Assembly (NCBI GenBank): GCA_024277375.1
Contig: JAJRVD010000002.1
Coordinates: forward strand, 1-47,232
Length of the DNA stretch: 47,232 nt
Source of the DNA: Candidatus Omnitrophota bacterium
GTDB lineage: Bacteria; Omnitrophota; Gorgyraeia; Tantalellales; Tantalellaceae
Direction of reading: 5' to 3'
Positions within the stretch are counted from its first letter, which is position 1. Every line of letters begins with the position of its first letter. The translations under genes were made by a program, and so were the position numbers. Of this stretch, positions 18,496 through 28,639 are shown in pieces. The notes beneath the pieces were generated by a model. It searched no databases, was not told the DNA's origin, and saw only the letters and a list, made by a program, of their open reading frames with translations.

Positions 18496-21400
18496 TGGCT
18501 AGAATAGGCGTATTTGTATGTTGGTGTGGTTCTAATATCGCGGAAACGGTTGATTCCGAAGGCGTAGGGGAATATGCCGCGAAGTTGCCGGGCGTTGCAG
18601 TCTCAATGGATTACAAATATACATGTTCGGACCCCGGACAGAAAATGATAATCGAGGCTATCCGGGAGCATAAACTGACCGGAGTTGTTGTCGCTTCATG
18701 TTCTCCGCGTATGCATGAGACTACCTTTAGACGAACTGTTGCCGGTGTGGGGTTGAATCCCTATTTGCTTGAGATGGCAAATATACGGGAGCATTGCTCA
18801 TGGGTGCATCATGACAAGGAAGCAGGCACAGAAAAGGCAAAGATATTGGTTCGTATGATGGTAGAAAAGGTGAAACATAATCATAAGTTATATCCTATCA
18901 AAGTACCTGTGACAAATAGAGCTCTCGTAATCGGCGGGGGTATTGCCGGCATACAGGCCGCGTTGGATATCGCGAAGGAAGGTCATGAAGTAATAATTGT
19001 GGAAAAACAACCATCAGTGGGTGGGCATATGTCGCAGTTGGATGAAACTTTTCCAACGTTGGATTGTTCTCAGTGTATATTGACTCCCCGTATGGTAGAA
19101 ATAATCCAGGATAAAAATATAAAACTCTATGCCTACTCGGAAGTCGAATCGGTAAGCGGTTTTATCGGCAATTTCAAAGTAAAGATCCGCCGCAAAAGTC
19201 GCTACCTGAAGGAGAGTGAATGTACCGGTTGTTCTGATTGCGAAGAACCATGTCCGGTAGAACTTAAGAATGAATTTAACGAAGGTTTGGATACCCGCAA
19301 AGCTATTTATCGTCCATTTACACAGGCTGTTCCGAATTCATTTCTTATCGAGAAAACAAAAGAACCGGCCCCGTGTAAAGTGGTTTGTCCTATAGGACAG
19401 AATGTGCAGGGTTATGTAGCTTTAATGTCTAAAGGTAAATTTAAGGAAGCACTTAAAGTTGTGCGCGAAACCAATCCGTTCCCGTCGGTTTGCGGGAGGG
19501 TTTGCACCCACGTTTGTGAAACCGCGTGCAACAGGAGCCGTATAGATGAGCCTATTTCAATAGCGTCACTAAAAAGAGTTTTGGGAGACTTTGAGGCCGC
19601 CAATCCGGAGCTTATAACATACGCGAAACCTGAAGAAACAAAATCTGAAAAAGTTGCTGTTGTCGGCGCCGGTCCTGCCGGACTTGTATGTGCTTATGAC
19701 CTGGCAAAAGCGGGATATAAAGTTAAAGTGTTTGAATCTACACCCGTGGCGGGCGGGATGCTCTATTTAGGTATACCGGAATATCGGCTTACTCGCGATG
19801 TTATTGCCAGGGAGGTAAAGGCTATCCAGGATATGGGTGTTGAGATAGAACTGAATTCGCCGGTTGATGACGCGCAAGAACTCTTGAAAAAGGGATATAA
19901 AGCTGTTTTTCTCGGTATTGGTTGTCAAAAAGGAAAAGACCTTGGAATAGAGGGTGAAGATGCCGAAGGCTCTACGGACGCTGTCGCGTTCTTGAAAAAG
20001 GTGAACCTCGGAGAAACAACTAAAGTAGACGGTAATGTTATTGTTGTAGGTGGTGGTAACTCCGCTATCGATGCCGCGAGAAGCGCGCTTCGACTGGGGG
20101 CTAAGCAGGTAAAGATAGTTTACAGACGCTCTAAAAAAGAAATGCCCGCCGATCCGAGAGAAGTTGAAGATGCTGAGAAAGAAGGCGTGAGCATAGAGTT
20201 TCTTTCCAATCCGACCAAAGTAATAACTGAAAATGGCAGGATAACCGAGGTAGAGTGTTTAAGGATGGAACTCGGTGAACCTGACGGATCCGGGCGAAGA
20301 AGGCCTGTGCCCGTAAAAGGATCTGAATTTATTATCAAATCAGACCTCTTAATAAGAGCTGTAAGCCAGGCTATGGAACAGGATTTTGATAAGTCCGAAA
20401 ATATTAAATTAAGCAGGTGGAAAACTGTTGATGTAGATCCGTTGACACTGGCGACTTCAGTCGATGGAATATTTGCCGGCGGCGACGGTGTTAATGGACC
20501 GGAAACCGTAGTTAGAGCAATGGAAGACGGATATATCGCGGCAGAATCTATAAAGAGGTTCTTAACTTCCCGAGACCTGAAAGAAGGGCGTAACTTTCCT
20601 GCTCATAAGGTCACCGAAGAACCGGCAGAGAGGCTTTTTGAGGGAGTTGAAAAAGCCTCGAGAGTAAAAATACCTGAAATATCGATTGAGGACAGAAATA
20701 ACTTTAAAGAGGTAGCGAGTGTTCTTTCCGATGAGGACGCGATCAAGGAGGCTAAAAGATGTCTTAATTGCGGGATATGTTCCGAATGCGGGGAATGCGG
20801 CAAAGCGTGTGAAAAGGATCTGATAGACCATAATATGGAAGATGAGATCGTCGAAGAAGATGTGGGCGCTATTGTTGTCGCGACGGGATATGATCTTATG
20901 GACCCATCGGTATATGAAGAGTACGGCTACAAAAAATATCCGGATGTATTGACCAGTTTAGAATTTGAGAGAATGGTAAGTGCCTCCGGGCCGACAAACG
21001 GAAAGTTAATAAGGCCTTCAGACGGACAAACACCTAAAAATGTGGTTTTTGTCCAATGTGTCGGATCCCGGGATGAAGATAAAGGGTATCCGTATTGTTC
21101 AGGGATATGCTGTATGTATACGGCAAAGCATACGATGCTTTTTAAACATAAAGTTCCTGACGGAAAAGCTTTCGTTTTCTATGTCGACGTTCGAGCTTCA
21201 GGGAATAACTATTAGCAGTTTGTCAGGCGTGTTGTTAAGGAGAAAAAGGCAATATATTTACGCGGTAGGGTAGCGAAAGTATTTCCTCTGGGACCAAAGC
21301 TCATTGTTAGAGGTGCCGACACTCTAAGTGGAGGGCAGATCGAGATAGAAGCGGACATGGTAGTTCTGGCTACGGCTGTGACGGCGGCTCCAGGAGCGGA

Positions 21401-21863
21401 TAAGCTTGCGCAGACATTGAAAATTTCCTATGATGAGCATAATTTTCTTTCGGAAGCTCATCCGAAGTTACGTCCGGTTGAGACTAATACCGCGGGTATA
21501 TTTTTGGCGGGTACATGCCAGGCTCCCCGGGATATTCCTGAAACTGTCGCTCAGGCATCGGGTGCCGCGGCAAAGGTATTGGGTATAATTCATGGTAATG
21601 AACTGGAAAGAGAGCCCGCGACCGCGATCGTGGACGAAACCAACTGCAACGCGTGTTTCGACTGCGAGAAAGTATGCGCTTATAACGCGGTAGAGGAAAA
21701 AGAGATCAAAAACAGAAAAGGTGAACTAATAAAAGTTGTTGCCAGTATAAACCAGGGGATGTGTCAAGGGTGCGGGGCATGTGCCGCGTCCTGTAGATCC
21801 GGATGCATAGATGTTCAGGGCTTTACGGATGAACAGATATACGCGGAAATATTGGCAAGTTAA
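18495..21863 (+). CDS. hdrA: heterodisulfide reductase subunit A with inserted GltD/NfnB-like NAD(P)H oxidoreductase domain; one in-frame TAG at 21213-21215
   Basis: IGVFVCWCGSNIAETVD, GGGIAGIQAALDIAKEGHEVIIVEK; insert PCKVVCPIGQNVQGYVALM...VVGAGPAGLVCAYDLAKAGY; ORFs 18495-21215 and 21357-21863 in one frame; 3' part has IFLAGTCQAPRDIPETVAQASGAA and ferredoxin motifs. Confidence 0.88.
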
Positions 21864-21874
21864 TTCAGCATTCG

Positions 21875-22064
21875 GGCTGTGTCGTAATTCGTTTTGCGGA
21901 TGGCCGCGTACAATATGTTTGTGGATGGCCGCGTACAATATGTTTGCGGATGGCCGCGTACAATATGTTTGTGGATGGCCGCGTACAATATGTTGTAGGG
22001 GTTCGATTTATCGAACCCGATATAACGGGCTTGATGAATCAAGCCCCTACATTATGACACAGTT
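21875..22064. repeat. MITE-like repeat copy E with internal 25-bp tandem array
   Basis: ggctgtgtcgtaattcg...gacacagt; four copies of g(c/t)ggatggccgcgtacaatatgttt at 21896-21994. Confidence 0.85.
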
Positions 22065-22086
22065 TGAATGACGGAACAGGAGAAAC

Positions 22087-22560
22087 ATGAAAAAGTGGGA
22101 ACCTAAAATAACAGCGTTTTTATGTAACTGGTGTTCTTACGCGGGCGCGGACCTGGCGGGGACAAGCAGATTTGAATATCCAACCAACATAAGGATCATC
22201 CGCCTACCATGTTCCGGAAAGGTGGACCCCTTGTTTATAGTGAAGGCTTTCGAGAACGGATCGGACGGCGTACTTGTCTCAGGGTGTCATCCGGGGGATT
22301 GCCATTATACGAGTGGCAATTATCACGCGCGAAGAAAATTCGCTATGTTCCGTAAACTAATTGAGTTTTATGGAATAGATATTAAGCGGATCCAATTTTC
22401 GTGGGTTTCCGCCGCTGAAGGCGGGAAGTGGGCAGAGGTAGCTACTCAGGTTACAGAGGACATCCGAAAACTGGGTCCGTATGAGCCGTTCAAGAAGGAA
22501 GCTGTTGTACAGGGATGCAGTGTACATCCGATGAATAATGAAAAGGGAATATTAAACTAA
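22087..22560 (+). CDS. mvhD: MvhD/FlxD-like Fe-S electron transfer protein
   Basis: ITAFLCNWCSYAGADLAGTSRFEYPTNIRIIRLPCSGKVDPLFIVKAFENGSDGVLVSGCHPGDCHY. Confidence 0.94.
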   Translation: MKKWEPKITAFLCNWCSYAGADLAGTSRFEYPTNIRIIRLPCSGKVDPLFIVKAFENGSDGVLVSGCHPGDCHYTSGNYHARRKFAMFRKLIEFYGIDIKRIQFSWVSAAEGGKWAEVATQVTEDIRKLGPYEPFKKEAVVQGCSVHPMNNEKGILN

Positions 22561-22571
22561 ATGGGGATAAA

Positions 22572-23375
22572 ATGAGTAAAATACTTAAAAAAGAAGTTTT
22601 GAGTCCGGATGTAAAGTTGTTTGTTGTCGAAGCTAAAGAAATAGCTAAAAAGGCCGAACCCGGTCAGTTTATTATACTTATGGTTTCCGAAGAAGGAGAG
22701 AGGATTCCGCTCACTATAGCGGATTTTTCCCGGGATGATGGGACTTTGACTCTTGTTGTTCAGGAAGTCGGTGTAACTACAAAAAAAATGGGCAAGCTTG
22801 AAGAGGGAGATGATATCCCTTACATCGTGGGACCTTTGGGGAAGCCTTCAGATGTAGTCAAAAGGGGTCTTATTGTTTGTATTGGCGGAGGGATAGGAAT
22901 AGCGCCTATATACCCTATTGCCAGAAAACTTAAAGAACTTGGAAATGAAGTGATCTCGATAATTGGCGCTCGAACCAAAGACATCCTTTTCTGGGAAGAA
23001 AAAATGGGAGAAGTGAGTAGCGAGCTTATCGTGACAACCGATGATGGCTCATACGGTAAAAAAGGTTTTGTAACACAGGTTTTGCAGGGGATTATTGATA
23101 GTGGTCGCGAAATAAGCGAAGTTATGGCGATAGGTCCGGTGCCGATGATGAAGGCGGTGTCGGATCTGACAAAGACATATGGGATAAAGACGGTAGTCAG
23201 TTTGAATCCCATAATGGTAGACGGAACAGGCATGTGTGGAGGATGTAGAGTTGATGTTGATGGCGAAAAGAAGTTCTGTTGTGTAGATGGTCCTGAATTT
23301 GACGCGCATTATGTAGATTTTGAAGGGCTTATTCAGAGACAACAGGCATATAAAGAAGAGGAACAACAAGGCTAG
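22572..23375 (+). CDS. nfnA: NfnA/SudB-like ferredoxin-NADP+ reductase subunit alpha
   Basis: AEPGQFIILMVSEEGERIPLTIAD, GGGIGIAPIYPIARKLKELGNEVISIIGART, MVDGTGMCGGCRV. Confidence 0.92.
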   Translation: MSKILKKEVLSPDVKLFVVEAKEIAKKAEPGQFIILMVSEEGERIPLTIADFSRDDGTLTLVVQEVGVTTKKMGKLEEGDDIPYIVGPLGKPSDVVKRGLIVCIGGGIGIAPIYPIARKLKELGNEVISIIGARTKDILFWEEKMGEVSSELIVTTDDGSYGKKGFVTQVLQGIIDSGREISEVMAIGPVPMMKAVSDLTKTYGIKTVVSLNPIMVDGTGMCGGCRVDVDGEKKFCCVDGPEFDAHYVDFEGLIQRQQAYKEEEQQG

Positions 23376-23388
23376 GAGAAGTGTAATC

Positions 23389-24786
23389 ATGGAAATAAAG
23401 AAAACTCAGCAGGATATGCCAAGACAAAAACCGGAAGAACGAAAAAAGAACTTCAATGAAGTGGCTTTGGGCTATACTGAAGATATGGCGCTTTCAGAGG
23501 CAGCTAGATGTATACAGTGCAAAAAACCGCTTTGTGTTGACGGGTGTCCGGTTGAAATAGATATTCCCGGATTTATTCAGCTTATTAAGGATAAGGACTA
23601 TATGGGCGCGGCATTGAAAATTAAGGAAAAAAATTGTCTTCCCGCCGTTTGCGGGAGAGTTTGTCCTCAGGAAGATCAATGTGAACTGAAATGTGTGCTG
23701 GGGATAAAGGGAGAGTCGGTATCGATAGGACGTTTGGAAAGATTTGCCGCGGATTTTGAGATTGAGCAAACTAAAGGCACGCCATTCAAGCGGCATGCCA
23801 TTTCTTCAGGCGCTAAAAAGATCGCCATTGTCGGGTCTGGTCCATCCGGACTTACAGTCGCGGCGGAACTTGCGCATTTGGATTATAAGGTTACGATCTT
23901 TGAAGCTTTTCATAAGGCAGGAGGCGTGCTCGTTTATGGTATCCCGGAATTTAGATTGCCTAAGTCAATAGTCGAAAGAGAAGTAGAATATGTAAAAAGT
24001 CTGGGAGTTGAATTAAAGACAAACTGGATCATCGGTAAAATCAAAACAATAGACGATCTTCTTGATAACGGGTTTGCCGCCGTTTATGTTTGCACAGGAG
24101 CCGGACTTCCATATTTTATGGAAATACCCGGGGAGAACAGTATTGGTGTATATTCCGCGAATGAATTTCTGACAAGAAGCAATCTGATGAAGGCATATAA
24201 ATTCCCCGAATACGATACTCCGATCAAACATGGTAAAAAAATAGCGGTTATAGGCGGGGGGAACGTCGCTATGGACGCCTCAAGGACCGCGTTACGCCTG
24301 GGTGCCGATAATGTGTATTTAATTTATCGCAGGTCCATGGAGGAGATGCCCGCTCGTGAAGAAGAGATAGAGAACGCCCAGGAAGAAGGAATTGATTTCA
24401 GGCTTCTAACCAATCCTATAGAGATTTTAGCGGATGAGAAGGGCAAAGTAAGAGGAATTAAATGCATAAAAATGGAACTGGGTGAACCGGATGATTCGGG
24501 AAGACGCAGACCCGTTCCAATTGATGGATCCGAGTTTGAGGTCGAAGTGGATACAGTAATAATGTCGATAGGAAACGGAGCAAACCCGCTGATATCCTCG
24601 ACTACGCCTGATCTTGATACGAATAAATGGGGGAATATTATTACAAAAGATGAATCCGGCCAGACTTCTAAAAAAGGAGTATTCGCCGGAGGAGATATTG
24701 TTACCGGCGGCGCGACTGTGATCCTTGCCATGGGGGCGGGTAAAAAAGCCGCGGAAGCAATTGATAAATATCTATCTTGTGAATAG
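23389..24786 (+). CDS. nfnB: NfnB/SudA/GltD-like NADPH-dependent oxidoreductase
   Basis: EAARCIQCKKPLCVDGCPVEIDIPGFI, VCGRVCPQEDQCE, GSGPSGLTVAAELAHLDYKVTIFEA; start refined. Confidence 0.93.
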   Translation: MEIKKTQQDMPRQKPEERKKNFNEVALGYTEDMALSEAARCIQCKKPLCVDGCPVEIDIPGFIQLIKDKDYMGAALKIKEKNCLPAVCGRVCPQEDQCELKCVLGIKGESVSIGRLERFAADFEIEQTKGTPFKRHAISSGAKKIAIVGSGPSGLTVAAELAHLDYKVTIFEAFHKAGGVLVYGIPEFRLPKSIVEREVEYVKSLGVELKTNWIIGKIKTIDDLLDNGFAAVYVCTGAGLPYFMEIPGENSIGVYSANEFLTRSNLMKAYKFPEYDTPIKHGKKIAVIGGGNVAMDASRTALRLGADNVYLIYRRSMEEMPAREEEIENAQEEGIDFRLLTNPIEILADEKGKVRGIKCIKMELGEPDDSGRRRPVPIDGSEFEVEVDTVIMSIGNGANPLISSTTPDLDTNKWGNIITKDESGQTSKKGVFAGGDIVTGGATVILAMGAGKKAAEAIDKYLSCE

Positions 24787-24820
24787 TTGATAGTGAATAG
24801 TGAATGGTTGATAGTGAATG
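24779..24820. repeat. six tandem degenerate heptamers (GTGAATA / GTTGATA / GTGAATG)
   Basis: gtgaata gttgata gtgaata gtgaatg gttgata gtgaatg. Confidence 0.85.
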
Positions 24821-24840
24821 GCAGGGGCGCGATCCCCCTT

Positions 24841-24875
24841 GTCATCCTGAGCGAGCGAAGCGAGCCGAAGGATCT
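24841..24875. repeat. GTCATCCTGAGCG...GGATCT dispersed repeat
   Basis: gtcatcctgagcgagcgaagcgagccgaaggatct. Confidence 0.8.
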
Positions 24876-24910
24876 AAATTATAATAGTGAGTGTAAAAGG
24901 TGGACAGTAT

Positions 24911-25717
24911 ATGGAAAATAAACTACAAGAAATAGCGAAAAAACTTTTGACTGACGGAGAAGTTGATCTCGTAATAGGTTACGGGGCGGATACCGATAGG
25001 TTTATTGAGCCTGTATTTATTACTAAGCCGGATGAGGCGAAAAAACTTCTGTGGAACAAAAAATGTTTTAATAATCTGGCAGTGTACTTAACGAAGGATG
25101 TAGTTAAACACGCGAATAAGGTGGGGATAATTGCCAAAGGCTGCGACATAAAAGCTATTGTGGGGCTGATCCAGGAAAGCCAGATAGATAGAGATAAAGT
25201 CGTTATACTTGGTATCTCATGCGATGGTGTCGGAGAGCCGCTTCTAAAAAAATGTAACGGTTGCGATGTGAATACCCCTAAACTATACGATCATTTGATC
25301 GGAGACCCTATTGAGTCGACTCTGCGGGAAGACAAATACGCGGAGGTAGAGGACTTTGAAAGAAGAAGCGGGGAAGATAAAAAGGCGTTTTGGGACAAAG
25401 AACTTGCCAAGTGTATAAAATGTTATGCTTGCAGGGCCGCGTGCCCTTTGTGTTATTGCGCCAAATGTGTTGTTGAGAAAAATATACCACAATGGGTGCC
25501 GACAAGTCCACATAGTGCCGGTAATTTTTCATGGAACTTTATAAGGAGTTTTCATCTTACCGGTCGATGCGTTGGCTGCGGGGAATGTGAAAGAGTGTGT
25601 CCTGTAGGGATACCACTGGGTCTTATCAATAAAAAGGCGGCTTTGGAGGTAAAAAGCGCCTTTGAATATGAGGCTGGTTATGACTACGAGGTTGAGCCGC
25701 CGCTTACTTGTTTTTAA
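24911..25717 (+). CDS. Flx-like 4Fe-4S dicluster subunit (FlxB-type position)
   Basis: CIKCYACRAACPLCYCAKC, CVGCGECERVCPVGIPL; sits between Nfn and Flx-like subunits; start refined. Confidence 0.8.
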   Translation: MENKLQEIAKKLLTDGEVDLVIGYGADTDRFIEPVFITKPDEAKKLLWNKKCFNNLAVYLTKDVVKHANKVGIIAKGCDIKAIVGLIQESQIDRDKVVILGISCDGVGEPLLKKCNGCDVNTPKLYDHLIGDPIESTLREDKYAEVEDFERRSGEDKKAFWDKELAKCIKCYACRAACPLCYCAKCVVEKNIPQWVPTSPHSAGNFSWNFIRSFHLTGRCVGCGECERVCPVGIPLGLINKKAALEVKSAFEYEAGYDYEVEPPLTCF

Positions 25718-25743
25718 AAAAATGATAATGAGGACTTTATAAG

Positions 25744-26718
25744 ATGAAGAAAACATTAAAAGAAATATTCGACGCGTTAAGGACAAAAAATTATAGAGTA
25801 GTTGCCCCCGTTAGAGATGGTAATAAAATATTTTTCACAGAAGTTAGTTCCCCGGATGAAATAACGCTTGATTATGTTAATTCTGAGATCGCCGCGAAAG
25901 AATGGCTGTTTCCACGCACTGAGGTGGTAATGAAGTTCGATAACTTAGCGACAGAAAACGTAGAAATAAGTGACGATATTGAAAATCAAACTGTTGAGAC
26001 TCTAACGGCCATTATTGGAGTCCGACCCTGCGATGTGAAAAGTCTTCTTATCCTGGATAAAGTGTTTTCCTGGGATTACAAGGATGCCTTTTACCTGAAT
26101 AGACGTGAGAATACTGTGCTGGTAACGCTCGGATGTTCGAAACTCGGGGATGGTTGTTTTTGCGATAAAGTCGCCCTTGATATGAGCTCACAAGAGGGTT
26201 CAGATGTTTTTCTCGCGCAAAATGGTGACGGTTCATTTGAAATGAGCGTGGTTTCTGATAAAGGCGCGGAAATTTTTCCGGGAGAGAAAATTGTTCCTGA
26301 GGAGCAAAAAACGACCGGGGACGCTTTTGACAAGAAAAAGATAAAAGCGTGGCTTGACGGTAATTTTGAGGATGAGATCTGGGATAAAATGGCGCTTAAG
26401 TGTCTTAGTTGTGGTGCATGCGCTTATGTGTGCCCCACATGTCATTGTTTTGACGTGATCGATGAAGCATCCATTTCTGAAGGATGCAGGCGAAAGAATT
26501 GGGATTCCTGCGGTTTCGGGCAATTTACAATACATGCGTCAGGGCATAATCCCCGACCATCGCAAAAAGAGAGATTTCGCAACAGGATACTGCACAAGTT
26601 TAAGTACTATGTAGATAAGTTTGATGAGACAGCCTGTGTGGGGTGCGGTCGGTGCAGAAAAGTATGCCCGGTGAATATGAATTTGCGGGACATAGTAGGC
26701 GCGATAGAAAAGAAATAA
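25744..26718 (+). CDS. 4Fe-4S protein, sulfhydrogenase beta / AsrA-like (FlxC-type)
   Basis: GVRPCDVKSLLILDKVF, CLSCGACAYVCPTCHCFDV, CVGCGRCRKVCPVNM. Confidence 0.83.
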   Translation: MKKTLKEIFDALRTKNYRVVAPVRDGNKIFFTEVSSPDEITLDYVNSEIAAKEWLFPRTEVVMKFDNLATENVEISDDIENQTVETLTAIIGVRPCDVKSLLILDKVFSWDYKDAFYLNRRENTVLVTLGCSKLGDGCFCDKVALDMSSQEGSDVFLAQNGDGSFEMSVVSDKGAEIFPGEKIVPEEQKTTGDAFDKKKIKAWLDGNFEDEIWDKMALKCLSCGACAYVCPTCHCFDVIDEASISEGCRRKNWDSCGFGQFTIHASGHNPRPSQKERFRNRILHKFKYYVDKFDETACVGCGRCRKVCPVNMNLRDIVGAIEKK

Positions 26719-26740
26719 CGTTGGGAAAGACAGGAGACAT

Positions 26741-27574
26741 ATGGATAATTTATATAGATCTAATTTAGCTAAGATAGTAAAAGTGACGGACGAAACCCCG
26801 GACGTTAAAACCTTTAAACTTGAATTCGTGGATGAAAAATTCAGAGATTCATTCGACTTTAAAGCCGGACAGTTCGGGCTTTATGGGGTTTTTGGCGAAG
26901 GCGAATCAACTTTTTGCGTCGCGTCGCCTCCTACACGCAAAGGGTATATCGAGTGCAGTGTAAAAAAGACCGGAAGAGTTACGGACGCGTTGCACAATCT
27001 TGACGAGGGAGCGGTGATAGGGTTTAGAGGCCCTTATGGCAATAGTTTTCCTATAGAGGATATGAAAGGGAAAAATATTGTATTTATAGCCGGTGGTATC
27101 GGGTTGGCTCCTGTCAGATGCATTATATGGAACTGTCTTGACTTGCGTAAGGAGTTCAAGGACATAACGATAATATACGGATCTCGCAGTGTGGATGACC
27201 TAGTGTATAAGGAAGAACTTAAACAATGGGAAGAGATGTCCGATGTGAAATTGGTCAAAACTGTTGATCCCGGAGGGGAAACCGATGATTGGAATGGCGA
27301 AGTAGGTTTTGTTCCCACAATAGTGGAGAAAGTCGCGCCTGGTGCTGAGAATTCTATCGCGGTTATTTGCGGCCCTCCAATAATGATAAAGTTCACGTTG
27401 CCCGTTCTGGATAAGTTGGGATTTGAACCGGAGAGTATAATTACCACCCTTGAAAATAGAATGAAGTGTGGTCTTGGGAAATGCGGACGATGTAACGTGG
27501 GAAACGTTTATGTGTGCAAAGATGGTCCTGTATTTACATATAAGGACCTTAAAAAAATGCCCGAGGAGTTTTGA
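26741..27574 (+). CDS. FAD/NAD(P)-binding oxidoreductase, sulfhydrogenase gamma / FlxA-like
   Basis: FKAGQFGLYGVFGEGESTFCVASPPTRKGYIECSVKKTGRVT, IAGGIGLAPVRCIIW, ENRMKCGLGKCGRCNVG. Confidence 0.9.
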   Translation: MDNLYRSNLAKIVKVTDETPDVKTFKLEFVDEKFRDSFDFKAGQFGLYGVFGEGESTFCVASPPTRKGYIECSVKKTGRVTDALHNLDEGAVIGFRGPYGNSFPIEDMKGKNIVFIAGGIGLAPVRCIIWNCLDLRKEFKDITIIYGSRSVDDLVYKEELKQWEEMSDVKLVKTVDPGGETDDWNGEVGFVPTIVEKVAPGAENSIAVICGPPIMIKFTLPVLDKLGFEPESIITTLENRMKCGLGKCGRCNVGNVYVCKDGPVFTYKDLKKMPEEF

Positions 27575-27576
27575 AA

Positions 27577-28623
27577 ATGAGTATAAAACGAAGTAAAGGA
27601 TGGAAGTTCTTTTCATCAATAAAGTTAGCGATATGGCTTTTGGCTTCGATCGCTACCGTTTCTATAATCGGAACATTGATATTACAGAACAAAAGCGCGG
27701 CCGAATATATTTCAAGATACGGACATTCTACATACAAAGTGTTTTCAGCAATGGGGTTTACTCATGTTTACTCGGCATGGTGGTTTATCCTTCTTCTGGG
27801 GCTTTTATCGCTAAATCTCACAGTGTGTTTATTGAATAGATTTTCTCTGAAGCTACGTTCATTAGGGACAACAATTGCGCATTTAAGTGTATTGGTTATC
27901 TTTGCGGGGGCATTGGTCGGAATGTTCTTTGGTCAAAAGGGCTTTGTAAAAATTTATGAAGGGCAGAGTATAGGCTCTTTCGAGTCCCATGGCAAAAAAG
28001 TGTCACTAGATTTTTCAGTGAGGCTGAACGATTTTATTTACGAGGAAAACATAAGTCCGGATGAGAAGATCGTGGTTTCCTCAGAAGACGGCTCAGTGCT
28101 GGAGGAGGTTTCGGTTGAGATTGGAACGGAAGCAAAGATCCCCCATACGGAAAATAGCATTAAAGTTTTGCGATATGTCCCGGATTTTATTTTGGATGTT
28201 TCTACCAAGAAAGTTGTTTCTCGTTCTTCCGAGCCCAGGAATCCCGCGGTGGAGATAGAGTTAAACACAGCCGGAGAGACTAAAACCCTTTGGGTTTTTG
28301 CCAGATATCCGGATATACACAATACGGTTGTGGGGGGGGTGAAGATTAAGTATGTGTGGGCATACAGACGCCCCAAAGATTTTATAAGCAACCTAACTGT
28401 TATAAAAGATGGCAAAGAGGTTTTAAAACAAGACGTTAGAGTGAATTGTCCTCTTAAGTTCGGTGGATATACTTTTTTTCAGTCCAGCTATGATAAAACA
28501 AACCTCGTTTGGACCGGCCTTCAGGTAGTAAAAGATCCCGGAGTGCCCATTGTCTATCTGGGTTTTGTATTGCTGGTACTGGGGTTAGGTATCAGATTTT
28601 ATGTTAATCCAATGATCAAATAA
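27577..28623 (+). CDS. resB: cytochrome c biogenesis protein ResB (System II)
   Basis: FFSSIKLAIWLLASIATVSIIGTLI, WWFILLLGLLSLNLTVCLLNR, AHLSVLVIFAGALVG. Confidence 0.92.
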   Translation: MSIKRSKGWKFFSSIKLAIWLLASIATVSIIGTLILQNKSAAEYISRYGHSTYKVFSAMGFTHVYSAWWFILLLGLLSLNLTVCLLNRFSLKLRSLGTTIAHLSVLVIFAGALVGMFFGQKGFVKIYEGQSIGSFESHGKKVSLDFSVRLNDFIYEENISPDEKIVVSSEDGSVLEEVSVEIGTEAKIPHTENSIKVLRYVPDFILDVSTKKVVSRSSEPRNPAVEIELNTAGETKTLWVFARYPDIHNTVVGGVKIKYVWAYRRPKDFISNLTVIKDGKEVLKQDVRVNCPLKFGGYTFFQSSYDKTNLVWTGLQVVKDPGVPIVYLGFVLLVLGLGIRFYVNPMIK

Positions 28624-28639
28624 GGTAAGGGAGAAAAAG

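Noticed and set aside
13585-21863. Selenocysteine recoding
   Set aside because: The interrupting stops are TAA and TAG, not TGA.
21896-21994. Possible CRISPR array
   Set aside because: Units are directly adjacent with no spacers, and lie inside a dispersed repeat; no cas genes.
16964-27574. Hydrogenase-linked (Mvh-type) Hdr complex
   Set aside because: No NiFe or FeFe hydrogenase catalytic subunit is present; MvhD-like protein alone also occurs with Flx systems.
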